A stretch of DNA of 64,000 bases from Acetobacterium fimetarium (GCF_014284475.1 NZ_WJBC01000004.1:124001-188000); one strand, 5' to 3'; counted from the first letter of the stretch, positions 6,611-15,842 are shown. Notes: generated by a model not told the origin, from the sequence alone. Translations and numbers: made by a program.

Positions 6611-9600
6611 TTATCTCACGCCAAATTTTACTTTGAAATCCTGGTAACTATTCACCCAATCGAATTTCACCAGATTTGAAACCGCTTTAAAATGTAGCTT
6701 GCCACAACTTATCTTGCTTGTTTCGACTGGGGTCAGATCGCTTTGTTCTTTATCAGCTTTGGTTTCCACAATAAAATAAATACTGACTTCACCATCTTTT
6801 AGCCCCTCTTCACGATAAACAACGGCCCAGTCTGGGGAGTAGTTACCGTAGGGTGTATCAATGACAAAACCACCTTTTTTAAGTTTGGTAAATAACAGAA
6901 CATTATCATCGGCTTCCAGATGTTTGGCAAAATCCAGTTCACCGTCGCTGTCCAGTTTGTAGTAAGCGTTAATGGCTCTTTTTTTATATTGATCGGCATG
7001 AAAAACCCGGGCGTGGTTGTTAAAGTCTTCAATACTGATGGAATCCACGCCAAAGATCTGGGCGGTCTCCAGTTCATAACCATCAATGACTTCATAAGAA
7101 ATAACATTAGCGGCTTTAAGATCCTGCAGCTTTGTCAGAATTTTCTGGGTAACCGTATCCAGAACATCCTGGTTATTTAACAAGTCACGTTTGTTAATCC
7201 CATTGATGATTTTAAAGATAGCCAGTCTGGGCAGCATGGTATGGTACATAATATAATTGGCAATTTCAAAATCGCTTTTCGGCAGCAGATGGATTTCTGT
7301 AGCCGTTTCGATGTCTTCATCAATGGCTTTTTCCAATTCAAACAGTTGGGCATCGGTATAACCAGCCTTACCGGTCTCTACGACAAATTTAATGCGTTCA
7401 GCCAGACTTTTTAAATACAAATTAAGTTCTTCTGCGCATTCAGCAATAAATTGATCTTTTTCAATTTTAAATTTATAAATAGAACGCTTGGTAAGCTGAT
7501 TGGTTAAGGTCTGGTAAAAAGACGCAAACTCGCTCTCATTAATAAATGAACGGATCTGATTGGGGAAAGGTTCATTATCGGCATTTTTAATATCGATTTT
7601 ACGGGTGCCTTTTTGCACCATTAATGTGGTAAATTCTTCTTTAATTTTGATGACATGGGCTGCTAAGGTTGCATCTGTGAAAGTTAAATTTTCCAATAAA
7701 GCGGTAGTGTCTTCCATGGATTTGAAAAGAAGATTCTTTTCATTTAAAATACCATTTTGCACCAATTCGTTTCTAAAGGTATCCACCAATTCTGCGGTGA
7801 TTGCTGGCAAAGGTAGCCCGGCCTTTCGCAAGGCATTTTGGAGAATATCCGCTGTGACCTCATTTTTATTAAAACCGGATTTATCATTGAAATCACGGTG
7901 CAGAGCAGCTGCAAAGTCTTCATAGTAATCATTTGCAATGACGGTCAGCTCATTGATACTGGCATCCAGGCAGCGATTCCCGGTGATGTCCACCGGCAGT
8001 CGCAGGCCCCGACCAATCTCCTGTTTTTTGGCCAGATCTGAGCCGCCAGCTTTCAAGGTGCAGAGGGTAAATACATTGGGATTGTCCCAACCTTCCCGGA
8101 GGGCTGAATGGGAAAAGATAAAGGCCAGCGGTTCAGTAAAAGAAATCAGCTCATCCTTTTTTTCAAGAATCAGTTCAATTCCCCGGTCCACATCTTCCTG
8201 GGGTTTCGCTTTGAGTTTAACCTCTTCTTCTGTTGGGTTCCAGCCTTCCACATCGACGGCTTTTTTATTTTTATCGATGGCAAAATAACCTTCCCGGACT
8301 GCCTGTATATTTGGCTTTTCCGGAAAATAGGCAGCAAATTTCTGGAGCCCACTGTGATTGTGTTCTAGAAATCTTGTATACTCACTGCTATATTCTTCAT
8401 CAAATATTTCTAAATATTCACCCCGGCCATCCGGTGCATTGGTATCACGCACCTTTGCTACGGCATCAACAAAAAATAGGGTTAAGGTCTTGATGATTTT
8501 CCCGGTTTTCAGAATTGACAATTGTTTTTCAAGATGATTTCTAATGGCCAGGCGAACCTGGATGCGCACCGTATCACTCAGATCAATGTTGTCATTGCTA
8601 TGTCCTTTTTCAAGAAACAGCGGTTCGCCCGGGGTTGAGATTTTTAAGGGCTGTAATTTATGGGGCTCTTCAGCAATCCGCATCCCTTTATACTGGGGCA
8701 GGCCCCCTGACAGGTCTTCCAGGGAAGCATTCCCGCCAACCGTAAAGTTTGAAAAACAGATTGGACCGCCCTGTTTCTGTGAAAAGATTTCAATCCGGGC
8801 TTTTAAATCTTTGGTAAACTCCACATAGCGCACATAGGGATAATCTTTGGGGGTGATGCCATGGACAGTCTTCACCTGAATTTTCTTGACCAGATTCTGC
8901 TGGTAAGCCGCATAGGAATCGAGCTTGTAAACCTGATTGTATAATTGCTTGTGGGTGGCTGAATAACGCAGGGTAAACAGTGGGTTTAATTCCTCGATGG
9001 CTTTTAACGATTTTGATTTATCTCTTTTAGACCCTTCCAGCTTCTGGGGTTCATCAATAATCACAATCGGTTGGACATATTCAATTTCATTCCATAAAAT
9101 TTTTCCGCCCTCATCTTCAGTACGGATCTTATTGTTATCCTTATTGAAAGCCTGAATGTTTAACACGCAGATGCTTAAGGTGTTGGATTCTACCAGGTTG
9201 GTGCTGACCTTCTGGGGATTGTTACTGTCATAAACAAAACTGTGTTTGGACAGATCCACACCATATAGGGCCTTGAAATGATCTTTTAGCTGATCGATGG
9301 ATTTTTCTACCCCTTTACGGATGGCAACAGAAGGAACCACGATCATAAACTTTTTAAATTCGTATTCTTTATGTAGCTCTAAAATAGTACGCAGATAGAC
9401 ATAGGTTTTCCCGGTACCAGTTTCCATTTCGATGGTAAAATTATGATTGGGTTCCAGGTTATGATCGGCAAACAGATCATTGTCCAGCTGGACCCGGTTC
9501 AGATTTGTTTTAAGCCGGCTGTCGACTACAATACCAGGATTACGGACGGCGACATTTTTCATTAAACCATGCGTGTGTTGGGTTTTATAGAGACTGCTGC

Positions 9601-9700
9601 TGTTTTTTTGAAGCCCGGAAAAAAGATCCACCACTGACTGAATGGCCTGAAGCTGGTAGTCCAGATGATCATCAAATTGGAATGTAATACGGTTTGACAT
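6611..9700 (-). CDS. res: Type III restriction endonuclease subunit Res
   Basis: A 1029-residue SF2 helicase–nuclease. Walker A is TGTGKT at residues 94-99, motif II is DEPQ at 216-219 (a DExx variant usual for Res), then come the SATHKQL motif III, HSALREGWDNPNV, and IGRGLRLPVD (motif VI). Near residues 955-990 the order PDWAVVYRE … FIVETKAD gives a PD-(D/E)xK nuclease site. Res acts with a Mod dimer: ATP hydrolysis follows recognition of unmethylated sites, and cleavage occurs some 25 bp away. It starts after GGAGG, 13 bp behind mod. Length is typical and no disruption was seen, so the system looks functional. Confidence 0.95.
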   Translation of the reverse strand: MSNRITFQFDDHLDYQLQAIQSVVDLFSGLQKNSSSLYKTQHTHGLMKNVAVRNPGIVVDSRLKTNLNRVQLDNDLFADHNLEPNHNFTIEMETGTGKTYVYLRTILELHKEYEFKKFMIVVPSVAIRKGVEKSIDQLKDHFKALYGVDLSKHSFVYDSNNPQKVSTNLVESNTLSICVLNIQAFNKDNNKIRTEDEGGKILWNEIEYVQPIVIIDEPQKLEGSKRDKSKSLKAIEELNPLFTLRYSATHKQLYNQVYKLDSYAAYQQNLVKKIQVKTVHGITPKDYPYVRYVEFTKDLKARIEIFSQKQGGPICFSNFTVGGNASLEDLSGGLPQYKGMRIAEEPHKLQPLKISTPGEPLFLEKGHSNDNIDLSDTVRIQVRLAIRNHLEKQLSILKTGKIIKTLTLFFVDAVAKVRDTNAPDGRGEYLEIFDEEYSSEYTRFLEHNHSGLQKFAAYFPEKPNIQAVREGYFAIDKNKKAVDVEGWNPTEEEVKLKAKPQEDVDRGIELILEKKDELISFTEPLAFIFSHSALREGWDNPNVFTLCTLKAGGSDLAKKQEIGRGLRLPVDITGNRCLDASINELTVIANDYYEDFAAALHRDFNDKSGFNKNEVTADILQNALRKAGLPLPAITAELVDTFRNELVQNGILNEKNLLFKSMEDTTALLENLTFTDATLAAHVIKIKEEFTTLMVQKGTRKIDIKNADNEPFPNQIRSFINESEFASFYQTLTNQLTKRSIYKFKIEKDQFIAECAEELNLYLKSLAERIKFVVETGKAGYTDAQLFELEKAIDEDIETATEIHLLPKSDFEIANYIMYHTMLPRLAIFKIINGINKRDLLNNQDVLDTVTQKILTKLQDLKAANVISYEVIDGYELETAQIFGVDSISIEDFNNHARVFHADQYKKRAINAYYKLDSDGELDFAKHLEADDNVLLFTKLKKGGFVIDTPYGNYSPDWAVVYREEGLKDGEVSIYFIVETKADKEQSDLTPVETSKISCGKLHFKAVSNLVKFDWVNSYQDFKVKFGVR

Positions 9701-9713
9701 AATCCATTCCTCC

Positions 9714-11663
9714 TTAAATAAATTCTACAGTATAGGTTTTTTTGCTGGTACCGGCATTCTTTTCAATTAAGGCCTTTAAGCGTCTGAAGGTTTCATCTTT
9801 CAAGGCAATATCATCCTGGAAAGCTGAATCTCTGAAAATGAATTTGAATGGCAGCGGATTTAAAGCTGCCAGTTTATCAACCAGTGCCACGGTGATCTCG
9901 GTTTCCAGGCAGACCAGATAGCTGCTGGCATAGAGATAGGTTCTTTGTCCGATATCGGTTAATGTTTCCAGCGTTGACGATAAGGGCACGTCATTTTGCC
10001 GCAGCATGACCTCATAGACAATGTCTTCATCCTTCGCACCGGGCATAAAGTCCATCAGATCTGGGGTGTAAACAGCAGTATCCACGGTAAACTGTTCATC
10101 TATTTCTGTTTGATGATTCCATTTGATATTGGTATCCGCCACCTTAAAGACTTTAAAACCGATGTCCAGTTTACCCTTCAGTTCAGGTTTTTCTTCAATA
10201 ATTTTATCACCTGCACGGCGTATTCGTTCCTTGCCGATTTCACAAATGTTCTTATAACCCGTTTGATTTGCTTCGCTATTTTCTGATGTTTTTTCTGGTA
10301 TTTGCACCATAATAAACTTACGTTTGTTAATACCTTCATCTTGTGCATTAAGTTGCATTAGTGCATGTGCTGTGGTAGCTGACCCTGAGAAAAAATCTAA
10401 AATTATTCCATCATCAGTATAACAACGTTCAATAATATATTTAACTAACTCAATAGGTTTAGAGTATGGAAAAATACCCCCCAATTTCATATTTTCAAGT
10501 AATTTTGATGCTTGTGTACTGGAGAATGACTCAATTACGCCCATTGGTCTTTGAGTTCTATTTATCACATTTCCTTCGTTGTCGCAATTTAGATATTGTT
10601 TAGTATAAATAGTCCAAACATCATTACTATCTTTTTTCCTTACTATAAAACCATTCGCAAATCCCCATTGATACTTGATTTTCGACCATCTCCAACATGC
10701 TTTCCTACCATTATTATTATCTGCTGGTTTTACAAATGAACCATCAGGTGCTTCAATAGGATAATCAAGTGATTCTGAATACTGTATTGAACCCATACCT
10801 AATTTTTGCAAATAATATTTACCTCTAGTTTTTTCAAACTCGTCACTTGACTTATACCTTTCCTCATTACTTATGGGCACGCCTTTAATTTCAATTTCTA
10901 CAATGTTTTTTGCATAACATAAAATATGTTCATGTTTTATTCTAAATAATTTACTATCGGAACTACCACCACCTTCTTTATTGCTCCAAATTAAATCAGC
11001 TACAAAATTTTGATCACCAAATAACTCATCACAAATCTTTTTTAAATTGTCCACTTCATTATCATTAATACTTATAAATATTAACCCATCCTCAGTTAAT
11101 AAATCTTTCGCCATCTTCAATCTCGGATACATCATATTCAGCCAATTGGCATGATAGCGGTTCTGAGATTTAGAGTTTGGCTTATATTTCTCTCCCAGTT
11201 CATCCCGATTCCCCTCAGCAATTTCGCTTTCTTCTACGCTCATGGCAAAATTATCGTTATAGATAAAATCATTCCCGGTATTATAAGGCGGGTCGATGTA
11301 GATCATCTTAATGGCCCCATAATAATTCTGACGCAACAGCTTTAAGACCTCCAGGTTATCCCCTTCTATATACAGGTTCTCAGTGGTTTCGGGATTCTTG
11401 CTGTCTTCCGGCACATAGTTCAGGGTTTTACCATTCACATCTTCCAGGGCCACTTTTTTGGCGTTCTGTTTTCCTGCCCAGGTAAGCTCATATTTTTCAC
11501 TGCCAACTTCTTTAAAAGCACCCAGCTCTTGTTTCAAAGCTTCAAAGTCCACCTCGCCGTCTTTTACGGCGGCGGGGAAAAGCTGAGCTAACTTGCTTAG
11601 ATTATCGTTTGCAAAATCATTGATTGTCTCTGCCACTTTTTTATATTCCAGTTCTTCTGCCAT
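9714..11663 (-). CDS. mod: Type III DNA methyltransferase subunit Mod
   Basis: A 649-residue N6-adenine methyltransferase of the beta class. The catalytic motif DPPYNTG is at residues 124-130 and precedes the AdoMet-binding motif DFFSGSATTAHA near residue 430, the order expected for beta-class enzymes. The central ~200 residues (target recognition region) are markedly more AT-rich than the flanks, as expected of an exchangeable specificity domain. The start is taken at the ATG behind GGAGG (codon 5 of the longest frame), one base after the preceding gene's stop. Mod supplies both host protection and sequence recognition for Res. Confidence 0.95.
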   Translation of the reverse strand: MAEELEYKKVAETINDFANDNLSKLAQLFPAAVKDGEVDFEALKQELGAFKEVGSEKYELTWAGKQNAKKVALEDVNGKTLNYVPEDSKNPETTENLYIEGDNLEVLKLLRQNYYGAIKMIYIDPPYNTGNDFIYNDNFAMSVEESEIAEGNRDELGEKYKPNSKSQNRYHANWLNMMYPRLKMAKDLLTEDGLIFISINDNEVDNLKKICDELFGDQNFVADLIWSNKEGGGSSDSKLFRIKHEHILCYAKNIVEIEIKGVPISNEERYKSSDEFEKTRGKYYLQKLGMGSIQYSESLDYPIEAPDGSFVKPADNNNGRKACWRWSKIKYQWGFANGFIVRKKDSNDVWTIYTKQYLNCDNEGNVINRTQRPMGVIESFSSTQASKLLENMKLGGIFPYSKPIELVKYIIERCYTDDGIILDFFSGSATTAHALMQLNAQDEGINKRKFIMVQIPEKTSENSEANQTGYKNICEIGKERIRRAGDKIIEEKPELKGKLDIGFKVFKVADTNIKWNHQTEIDEQFTVDTAVYTPDLMDFMPGAKDEDIVYEVMLRQNDVPLSSTLETLTDIGQRTYLYASSYLVCLETEITVALVDKLAALNPLPFKFIFRDSAFQDDIALKDETFRRLKALIEKNAGTSKKTYTVEFI

Positions 11664-11664
11664 T

Positions 11665-12111
11665 TCAGCCTCCATTAATTATGTTCTTTAGTTCATCAAG
11701 GTTTGTTTTTATTGCCTGATTCATTTTTATTTTTTCACCGTTTCCGGTGAGCTTGTTCATTTTGTCTTGGTTTTCCACCAGGGTTTTAATCAACTCATAG
11801 GTTTTCCATGTTTTTTGGGGATCATACCAGATATTTGAAGCCAGGAGTTTTACCATTTCATCATCCGCTTTTTGATGGTTGAGGATGTAGGCTCTGTTAT
11901 ACATTTCCTGATAGTAAACCACCTTATTATTTTTATTGCGAATATTGGGAAATGCCAGTTGTTTTAAGAATTCAGCTTTGGCCGTATCCGGCAGCACTAC
12001 CGGGTATGCCGGGGTGAGCAGGCTGTCGGTTATGACGATCTTATTTTCTTCAATCTGGCTCAGTCGTTTTAGACCCAGTGAAGAAATGACGCGAGGACGT
12101 TTCGTTCGTCA
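11665..12111 (-). pseudogene. C-terminal remnant of a gene upstream of mod, cut by a REP
   Basis: An open frame runs from a stop at 12111-12109 to TGA at 11667-11665, one base before mod. Translation could begin at GTG 11997 (110 aa). The frame, however, is continuous and protein-like further upstream (for example LGLKRLSQIEENKIVITDS) until it runs into the palindromic element at 12086-12112. That suggests a larger gene lost its 5' part when the element arrived. The remainder is helical, with YYQEMYNRAYILNHQ and WYDPQKTWKTYELIK; the family was not recognised. It could still be expressed as a short protein coupled to mod. Confidence 0.5.
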
Positions 12112-12116
12112 TGTCC
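12086..12116. repeat. REP-like palindrome A
   Basis: Contains the core GAGGACGTTTCGTTCGTCAT, flanked by ATGACG/CGTCAT as an inverted pair. The same core (GGGGACGTTTCGTTTGTCAT type) recurs at 13276-13308, 16240-16263, 16695-16721 and 17387-17427. Confidence 0.75.
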
Positions 12117-12140
12117 AGGTTATGCAAAGGAGCCGTTTTT

Positions 12141-12329
12141 TTATTCCATCAATGTAAGCTGCTCCTCTATCAAAGCTTTAGCACTATCCGTTGCCTTGAT
12201 TAAATTTTCAAGCCTCCGATAATGTGAAGTTCCTTCATCAAATTTTACCTGTGCTTTTTCACACTTGCTGATAATTGAAACCACTGGCCTGAGCGCTTCG
12301 GTTAATTCTTCGTTAGTGTACTTATTCAT
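12141..12329 (-). CDS. Small helical protein, unknown function
   Basis: A 62-residue protein (start chosen at the ATG behind AAAGGG rather than the upstream Met). It is predicted all-helical with high Glu/Lys content and shows a TNEELTEALRPVVSIIS N-terminus. No known motif. It lies 25 bp upstream of REP A and so may once have been first in the mod operon. Real coding status is moderately likely from the ribosome site and composition. Confidence 0.45.
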   Translation of the reverse strand: MNKYTNEELTEALRPVVSIISKCEKAQVKFDEGTSHYRRLENLIKATDSAKALIEEQLTLME

Positions 12330-12501
12330 AAGAATGCGCCCTTTCTTTCGGAATAGTTTCATCCTTCCAGACCTTATTCATCGTCAACCGCAAAGCATAG
12401 AGCTTCCTTTATACTGAATCTTTCAACACAATTTATCATTCTTTGCCTATGGATTGATATGAAAAGCCGGGTCAAACCTAAACCCGGCTTAATTTTCTGC
12501 T

Positions 12502-12825
12502 TTACTCTTCCGGTAAATCTTTAAACAAAATTCGCAGATAGTCTCGTCTGCCATAAAGAACTCTAGACACAAAAACGAGGTCGTCTTCACACCAGTAAAA
12601 AATCATATAATTCTGGCAAGTCAGATAACGATAGTTCGTTTGCATAGCAATTCGTGATGTTAAGGACGGCCCTAGTTGAGGATGTTCGATCAGGTTTCGC
12701 ATTTTTGCTGTGATTTTTCGCATTAACTCGATTGCGGCCTGGGGATTCCCCAATTCCTCGGATATGTATTCTTTAATCAGCAATAAATCATCTCTTGCTT
12801 CTGGAGAAATCTGAAGCCTAGTCAT
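12502..12825 (-). CDS. ParE/RelE-family toxin
   Basis: A 107-residue plasmid-stabilisation-type toxin. It shows the family's order: ISPEARDDLLLIKEYISEE at the N-terminus (helices α1-α2), NLIEHPQLG in the middle, YRYLTCQNYMIFYW strands, and the C-terminal VLYGRRDYLRIL strand with the Gly-Arg-Arg that ends ParE/RelE folds. It starts one base after the antitoxin's stop, so translation is coupled. ParE members poison gyrase and RelE members cut mRNA; the C-terminal YGRRDY is closest to the ParE branch, but the target cannot be decided from sequence reading. Confidence 0.85.
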   Translation of the reverse strand: MTRLQISPEARDDLLLIKEYISEELGNPQAAIELMRKITAKMRNLIEHPQLGPSLTSRIAMQTNYRYLTCQNYMIFYWCEDDLVFVSRVLYGRRDYLRILFKDLPEE

Positions 12826-12826
12826 T

Positions 12827-13072
12827 TTAAATTCCCAACTCCGATTCCACCGCATCGATGGTCAGCCAGCCCTTTTCACGACCTGCCTGTTCGCCTTTAG
12901 ATAGCTGCGACATTAGCTTCAGAGAAGCCTTCAATGATTCATATTCATTGATATCAATAATGGCAAACTTACCTCGACCATTTTTTGTTAAAAAGACTGG
13001 TTCGCCCACCGCAACATCCCGCAATACTTCCGTATAGTTTCTTAAATCTGATATTGGTTTGATATTTGGCAT
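12827..13072 (-). CDS. Phd/YefM-family antitoxin
   Basis: An 81-residue antitoxin. MPNIKPISDLRNYTEVLRDV gives the Phd/YefM DNA-binding N-terminus, followed by GEPVFLTKNGRGKFAIIDINEYE, the family core. The C-terminal part, which would bind the toxin, is short and acidic. The start at 13072 has AGGAAAGGAG upstream. The pair lies beside the RM operon; the antitoxin is expected to bind its own promoter and repress both genes. Confidence 0.88.
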   Translation of the reverse strand: MPNIKPISDLRNYTEVLRDVAVGEPVFLTKNGRGKFAIIDINEYESLKASLKLMSQLSKGEQAGREKGWLTIDAVESELGI

Positions 13073-13275
13073 TGTCAACAACTCCTTTCCTGCTGATTGA
13101 ATTATACCCTTATTTGATGTTATATTCAACAGCAAAACACAAATGCCTCACTTCTCTCAGTTGATTATGGCAACATTGTTAATCATTCTTTGTCCCATTT
13201 TCATATTGTTCCCAAAAATTCTGAAAATCTTTCAACTTTGATAAAGTCTTTTTCAATTCTTAATATTTGACGTAT

Positions 13276-13308
13276 AATATGACGTGGGGACGTTTTATTC
13301 GTCATATT
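13276..13308. repeat. REP-like palindrome B
   Basis: AATATGACG (13276-13284) and CGTCATATT (13300-13308) form perfect 9-bp arms around TGGGGACGTTTTATT, the shared core of this family. It abuts the 3' end of a transposase relic (13309-13580). Confidence 0.75.
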
Positions 13309-13580
13309 CATCGCTTCAATACCAGTTTCACGACGATCTTGCCCAGCCCCAGCACCCGACTCAATTGGCGGATACTGCCACCAATTTCCTTTTGAATCTG
13401 CCTGATCAACTGGTTTCGTTTGTCTACCAACAATTCCCCCGCCAACGGTCATTCGTTTAATGCTGATGCCCAGTTCTTCCCCTTCTGTTGATTGGTTATC
13501 GCTATCCCAAAGGCAAACAATTTATATCCGCTGGTTTCTCTTATTTTATCCAATTTTTCCATAAAAACAGATCGTTCAAC
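13309..13580 (-). pseudogene. Relic of REP-associated tyrosine transposase (RAYT), copy 1
   Basis: On the minus strand the C-terminal end of a RAYT can be read in fragments: GEELGISIKRM, then after a frame change RNQLIRQIQKEIGGSIRQLS and VLGLGKIVVKLVLKR followed by a stop, just before palindrome B. The end matches the helix-turn-helix tail of Firmicute RAYTs. The N-terminal domain with the catalytic HUH motif is missing. Copy 2 at 16264-16643 shares the same segments. Confidence 0.7.
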
Positions 13581-13581
13581 A

Positions 13582-14184
13582 TCATCTTTTGTAAAAGCGC
13601 TCATTGAGTTCGTAGAGCGCAAGCAGAGGCCCCTGATCGTAGGTTTCGGATTGATACAATTTTTTCAATTCGAAGTACCGCTCCATCATCCAGGGTATGC
13701 TGTCTTCGTCCCCTCGAAAGCCGATGATCAGGCAAACCAGCGACTGCACATAGGGACTGCGTATCTCCCCAAACCGCTGCTTTAGTAATGCTGCCGGGTT
13801 TTGTTGACTCTGTGCAAGCAGACGGACTGAATTTTCAATGAAAATACTCTGATTATTGGTCATCAGTTTATCGATCACCAATGGCAGTATCACTTCTTCA
13901 AATTCCAATGCCTTTTTAATCAGCGTAACCCTATTGACCATCTCGATTTTCTGACGCATAAGCTGTACAATCGCTTCATGGTTTTGCTCAGCTTGGATCT
14001 GTTTTTTTTCGTGGGTAATCTGTGTTTTGCGTTCATCATCAAACCCGATTTGATTGGTGATGATCTCATCGACCATCTCTTCGCCGCCTTTATATAAAAG
14101 AATGTTATAGATAAACTGCTGCACTGTGTTTTGCTGGCAGGGATTCTCCTTGAAAAACTTTTTTGTCAATAACTTTTCAGACAT
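13582..14184 (-). CDS. Phage-type protein downstream of DnaC-like loader, unknown
   Basis: A 200-residue, charged, largely helical protein. It begins 16 bp after the DnaC-like gene (ATG behind GAGGTG) and so belongs to the same transcript. No catalytic motif was recognised; helical repeats such as MRQKIEMVNRVTLIKKALEF and RSPYVQSLVCLIIGFRGDED may form a HEAT-like solenoid. Context suggests a replication-module or prophage accessory protein. The gene ends against the RAYT relic. Confidence 0.6.
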   Translation of the reverse strand: MSEKLLTKKFFKENPCQQNTVQQFIYNILLYKGGEEMVDEIITNQIGFDDERKTQITHEKKQIQAEQNHEAIVQLMRQKIEMVNRVTLIKKALEFEEVILPLVIDKLMTNNQSIFIENSVRLLAQSQQNPAALLKQRFGEIRSPYVQSLVCLIIGFRGDEDSIPWMMERYFELKKLYQSETYDQGPLLALYELNERFYKR

Positions 14185-14199
14185 ATTCACACCTCATAT

Positions 14200-15045
14200 T
14201 CATCTCCTTTTCGCAACCGCAAACTGCTGGCGGGCGGCCGCAAAATTAATCATCCGCTTTTCCTGGCGCTTATTGCTGCCATCAAAGGCCAGCGGGGTAC
14301 ACTTTTCCAGGATCCGGTCATAGATCCGTTTGTGCGCCATTTGCGCCGGAGTCTCCATCTGCTCAAGGGTCAAATTGGTGGTAATGATCAGCGGTTTATT
14401 GCTCTTATAGCGCTCATCAATGATGGTGAAGAGATTCTCCAGGGCAAAGTCGTTTTGTTGCCCAACCCCCAGATCATCAATAATCAGCAGCTGATTATAA
14501 TTAATCGCATCGATGTACTTGTTCTTATCACGCTCAGAAAATAATTCGTTAAAGATCCTGGTGAAACTGGTCATCAGGGCAGGAATCCCGGCGTCGATCA
14601 GGGTATTGGCAATGCAGGCAGCCACGAAACTCTTACCGGTGCCGACATCACCCCACAGCAGCAGACCGCTGCCTTGGGGATAAAATTTTTCGCTGAAGGT
14701 TTCGGCATAGGTTTGGGCGATTGCCATGTTCTCCGGGTTGCTGCCGTCGGACTGCTCAAAGCTGCACTCCCGCAAGGCCGCATCCTGGATGCCCCGGGTT
14801 CTCATATTTTCGTGGTAATGCTGCCGTTCCTTAAGTTCCCGCTGTTTTTTCTGATCTTCCCAATCCTGTTGTTTACACTCGCAGTTGCAATTCTCCGTGC
14901 GCTCGTTGGGGCCAAACTGCACCACTACCTGTTTGGGCGTATGACACCGATGACAGTAAAGCAGCCCGTCTTTGAGGTAATCCCGGGGATCAGCGTCAGG
15001 GGGCTGCTGGCTGAGACTTACAATGCTCTTCAGACTCGCATTCAT
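14200..15045 (-). CDS. DnaC/DnaI-like helicase loader ATPase (phage type)
   Basis: A 281-residue AAA+ ATPase. The N-terminal part has a zinc-finger-like Cys set (YCHRCHTP; NCNCECKQQ, residues ~30-57). The ATPase core has Walker A WGDVGTGKS near residue 130, Walker B LLIIDDLGV near 187, sensor ITTNLTLEQ, and an arginine-bearing KRIYDRILEKC typical of DnaC/IstB/DnaI. It would load replicative helicase at a phage or plasmid origin. Its start overlaps the end of the upstream replisome gene (ATGA-type junction), which confirms an operon. This is the common Firmicute prophage replication pair, here without the rest of a phage. Confidence 0.9.
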   Translation of the reverse strand: MNASLKSIVSLSQQPPDADPRDYLKDGLLYCHRCHTPKQVVVQFGPNERTENCNCECKQQDWEDQKKQRELKERQHYHENMRTRGIQDAALRECSFEQSDGSNPENMAIAQTYAETFSEKFYPQGSGLLLWGDVGTGKSFVAACIANTLIDAGIPALMTSFTRIFNELFSERDKNKYIDAINYNQLLIIDDLGVGQQNDFALENLFTIIDERYKSNKPLIITTNLTLEQMETPAQMAHKRIYDRILEKCTPLAFDGSNKRQEKRMINFAAARQQFAVAKRR

Positions 15046-15842
15046 AAACTCCGCTCTCCTTTCCCGGCATAGTTATAGCCGTTTGGCAAAGTGGCTTCGG
15101 GAGGCAACGATTTACGGCTCTGGTTGAGGTAGCCTTCGAATTTTGATCCGAACAGAGTCTGCGGCCGCAGGTACTGATTCATCTTGGGATCACTGAGCCA
15201 TTCGGCCGTTTTGGTGTCAATGACTGCCCTGAAGTCATCAAACCCGAAGCCCTCGTGCGCCCGGGCAGTTATCAGTCGACCGGTTGCCGCCGTTGCCGCT
15301 TTAAATTCGGACCGACAGCTGTGATTAAGATAGTCCACCACCTGGCCCACCAGCGGCGAATCAACCGGCTGCTCATCCTGAGCGCTATTTTTTTGACCAT
15401 CACCAGCGACTGCGTTGCGATTTTTCTTTTTATCTTTCTGAATAATTGTTTTGTCTTGTTTTTGTCTAGTTATGTCAGTCGTTTCTACTGGCGGATCAGC
15501 TGTCGTTTCTACGGTCATAAACACTGGCAGATTGACTGTATTATTTACCGTATTGATGGCTTCAAAGCTGACCATCCGGTAAGCGTTGGGACTGCCCTTT
15601 TTACCTCTGCGATAAACAAACAGACCCTTTTCAATCAGACTGTCACGGGCGCGGATAAAGGTCTTTTCTGATTTACACTGGATTAACACCATCAATCTCT
15701 GGTTGTCTACTGTAATCCACTCAGCCCAGCCGCAGCGATTGAACAGCGCCACCAGCTTGTACCACAACAATTGTGCGGTTGCGGGCAAGTAATTTGTTTC
15801 GAGCCATCGTTCAAAAGCATTAAGCTCCTGGATATAATTCAT
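15042..15842 (-). CDS. Phage replisome organizer / DnaD-like protein
   Basis: A 266-residue protein if begun at ATG 15842 (MNYIQELNAFERW). The longer frame to 16004 adds 54 residues without family features; ribosome sites for both are weak. Residues ~10-110 form a winged-helix replisome-organizer domain (LLWYKLVALFNRCGWAEW, SLIEKGLFVYRRG). A Lys/Asp-rich linker follows, then the conserved phage C-terminal domain (VVDYLNHSCRSEFKA … YLRPQTLFGSKFEGYLN, TIGR02220 type). It acts at the phage origin and recruits the DnaC-like loader encoded next. No integrase, structural or lysis genes accompany it. Confidence 0.85.
   Translation of the reverse strand: MNYIQELNAFERWLETNYLPATAQLLWYKLVALFNRCGWAEWITVDNQRLMVLIQCKSEKTFIRARDSLIEKGLFVYRRGKKGSPNAYRMVSFEAINTVNNTVNLPVFMTVETTADPPVETTDITRQKQDKTIIQKDKKKNRNAVAGDGQKNSAQDEQPVDSPLVGQVVDYLNHSCRSEFKAATAATGRLITARAHEGFGFDDFRAVIDTKTAEWLSDPKMNQYLRPQTLFGSKFEGYLNQSRKSLPPEATLPNGYNYAGKGERSL

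Noticed and set aside
13201-13452. Minus-strand 83-residue protein and its look-alike at 16224-16412 as real small genes
   Set aside because: Both are frame-shifted readings of the same RAYT C-terminus running into the REP palindrome.
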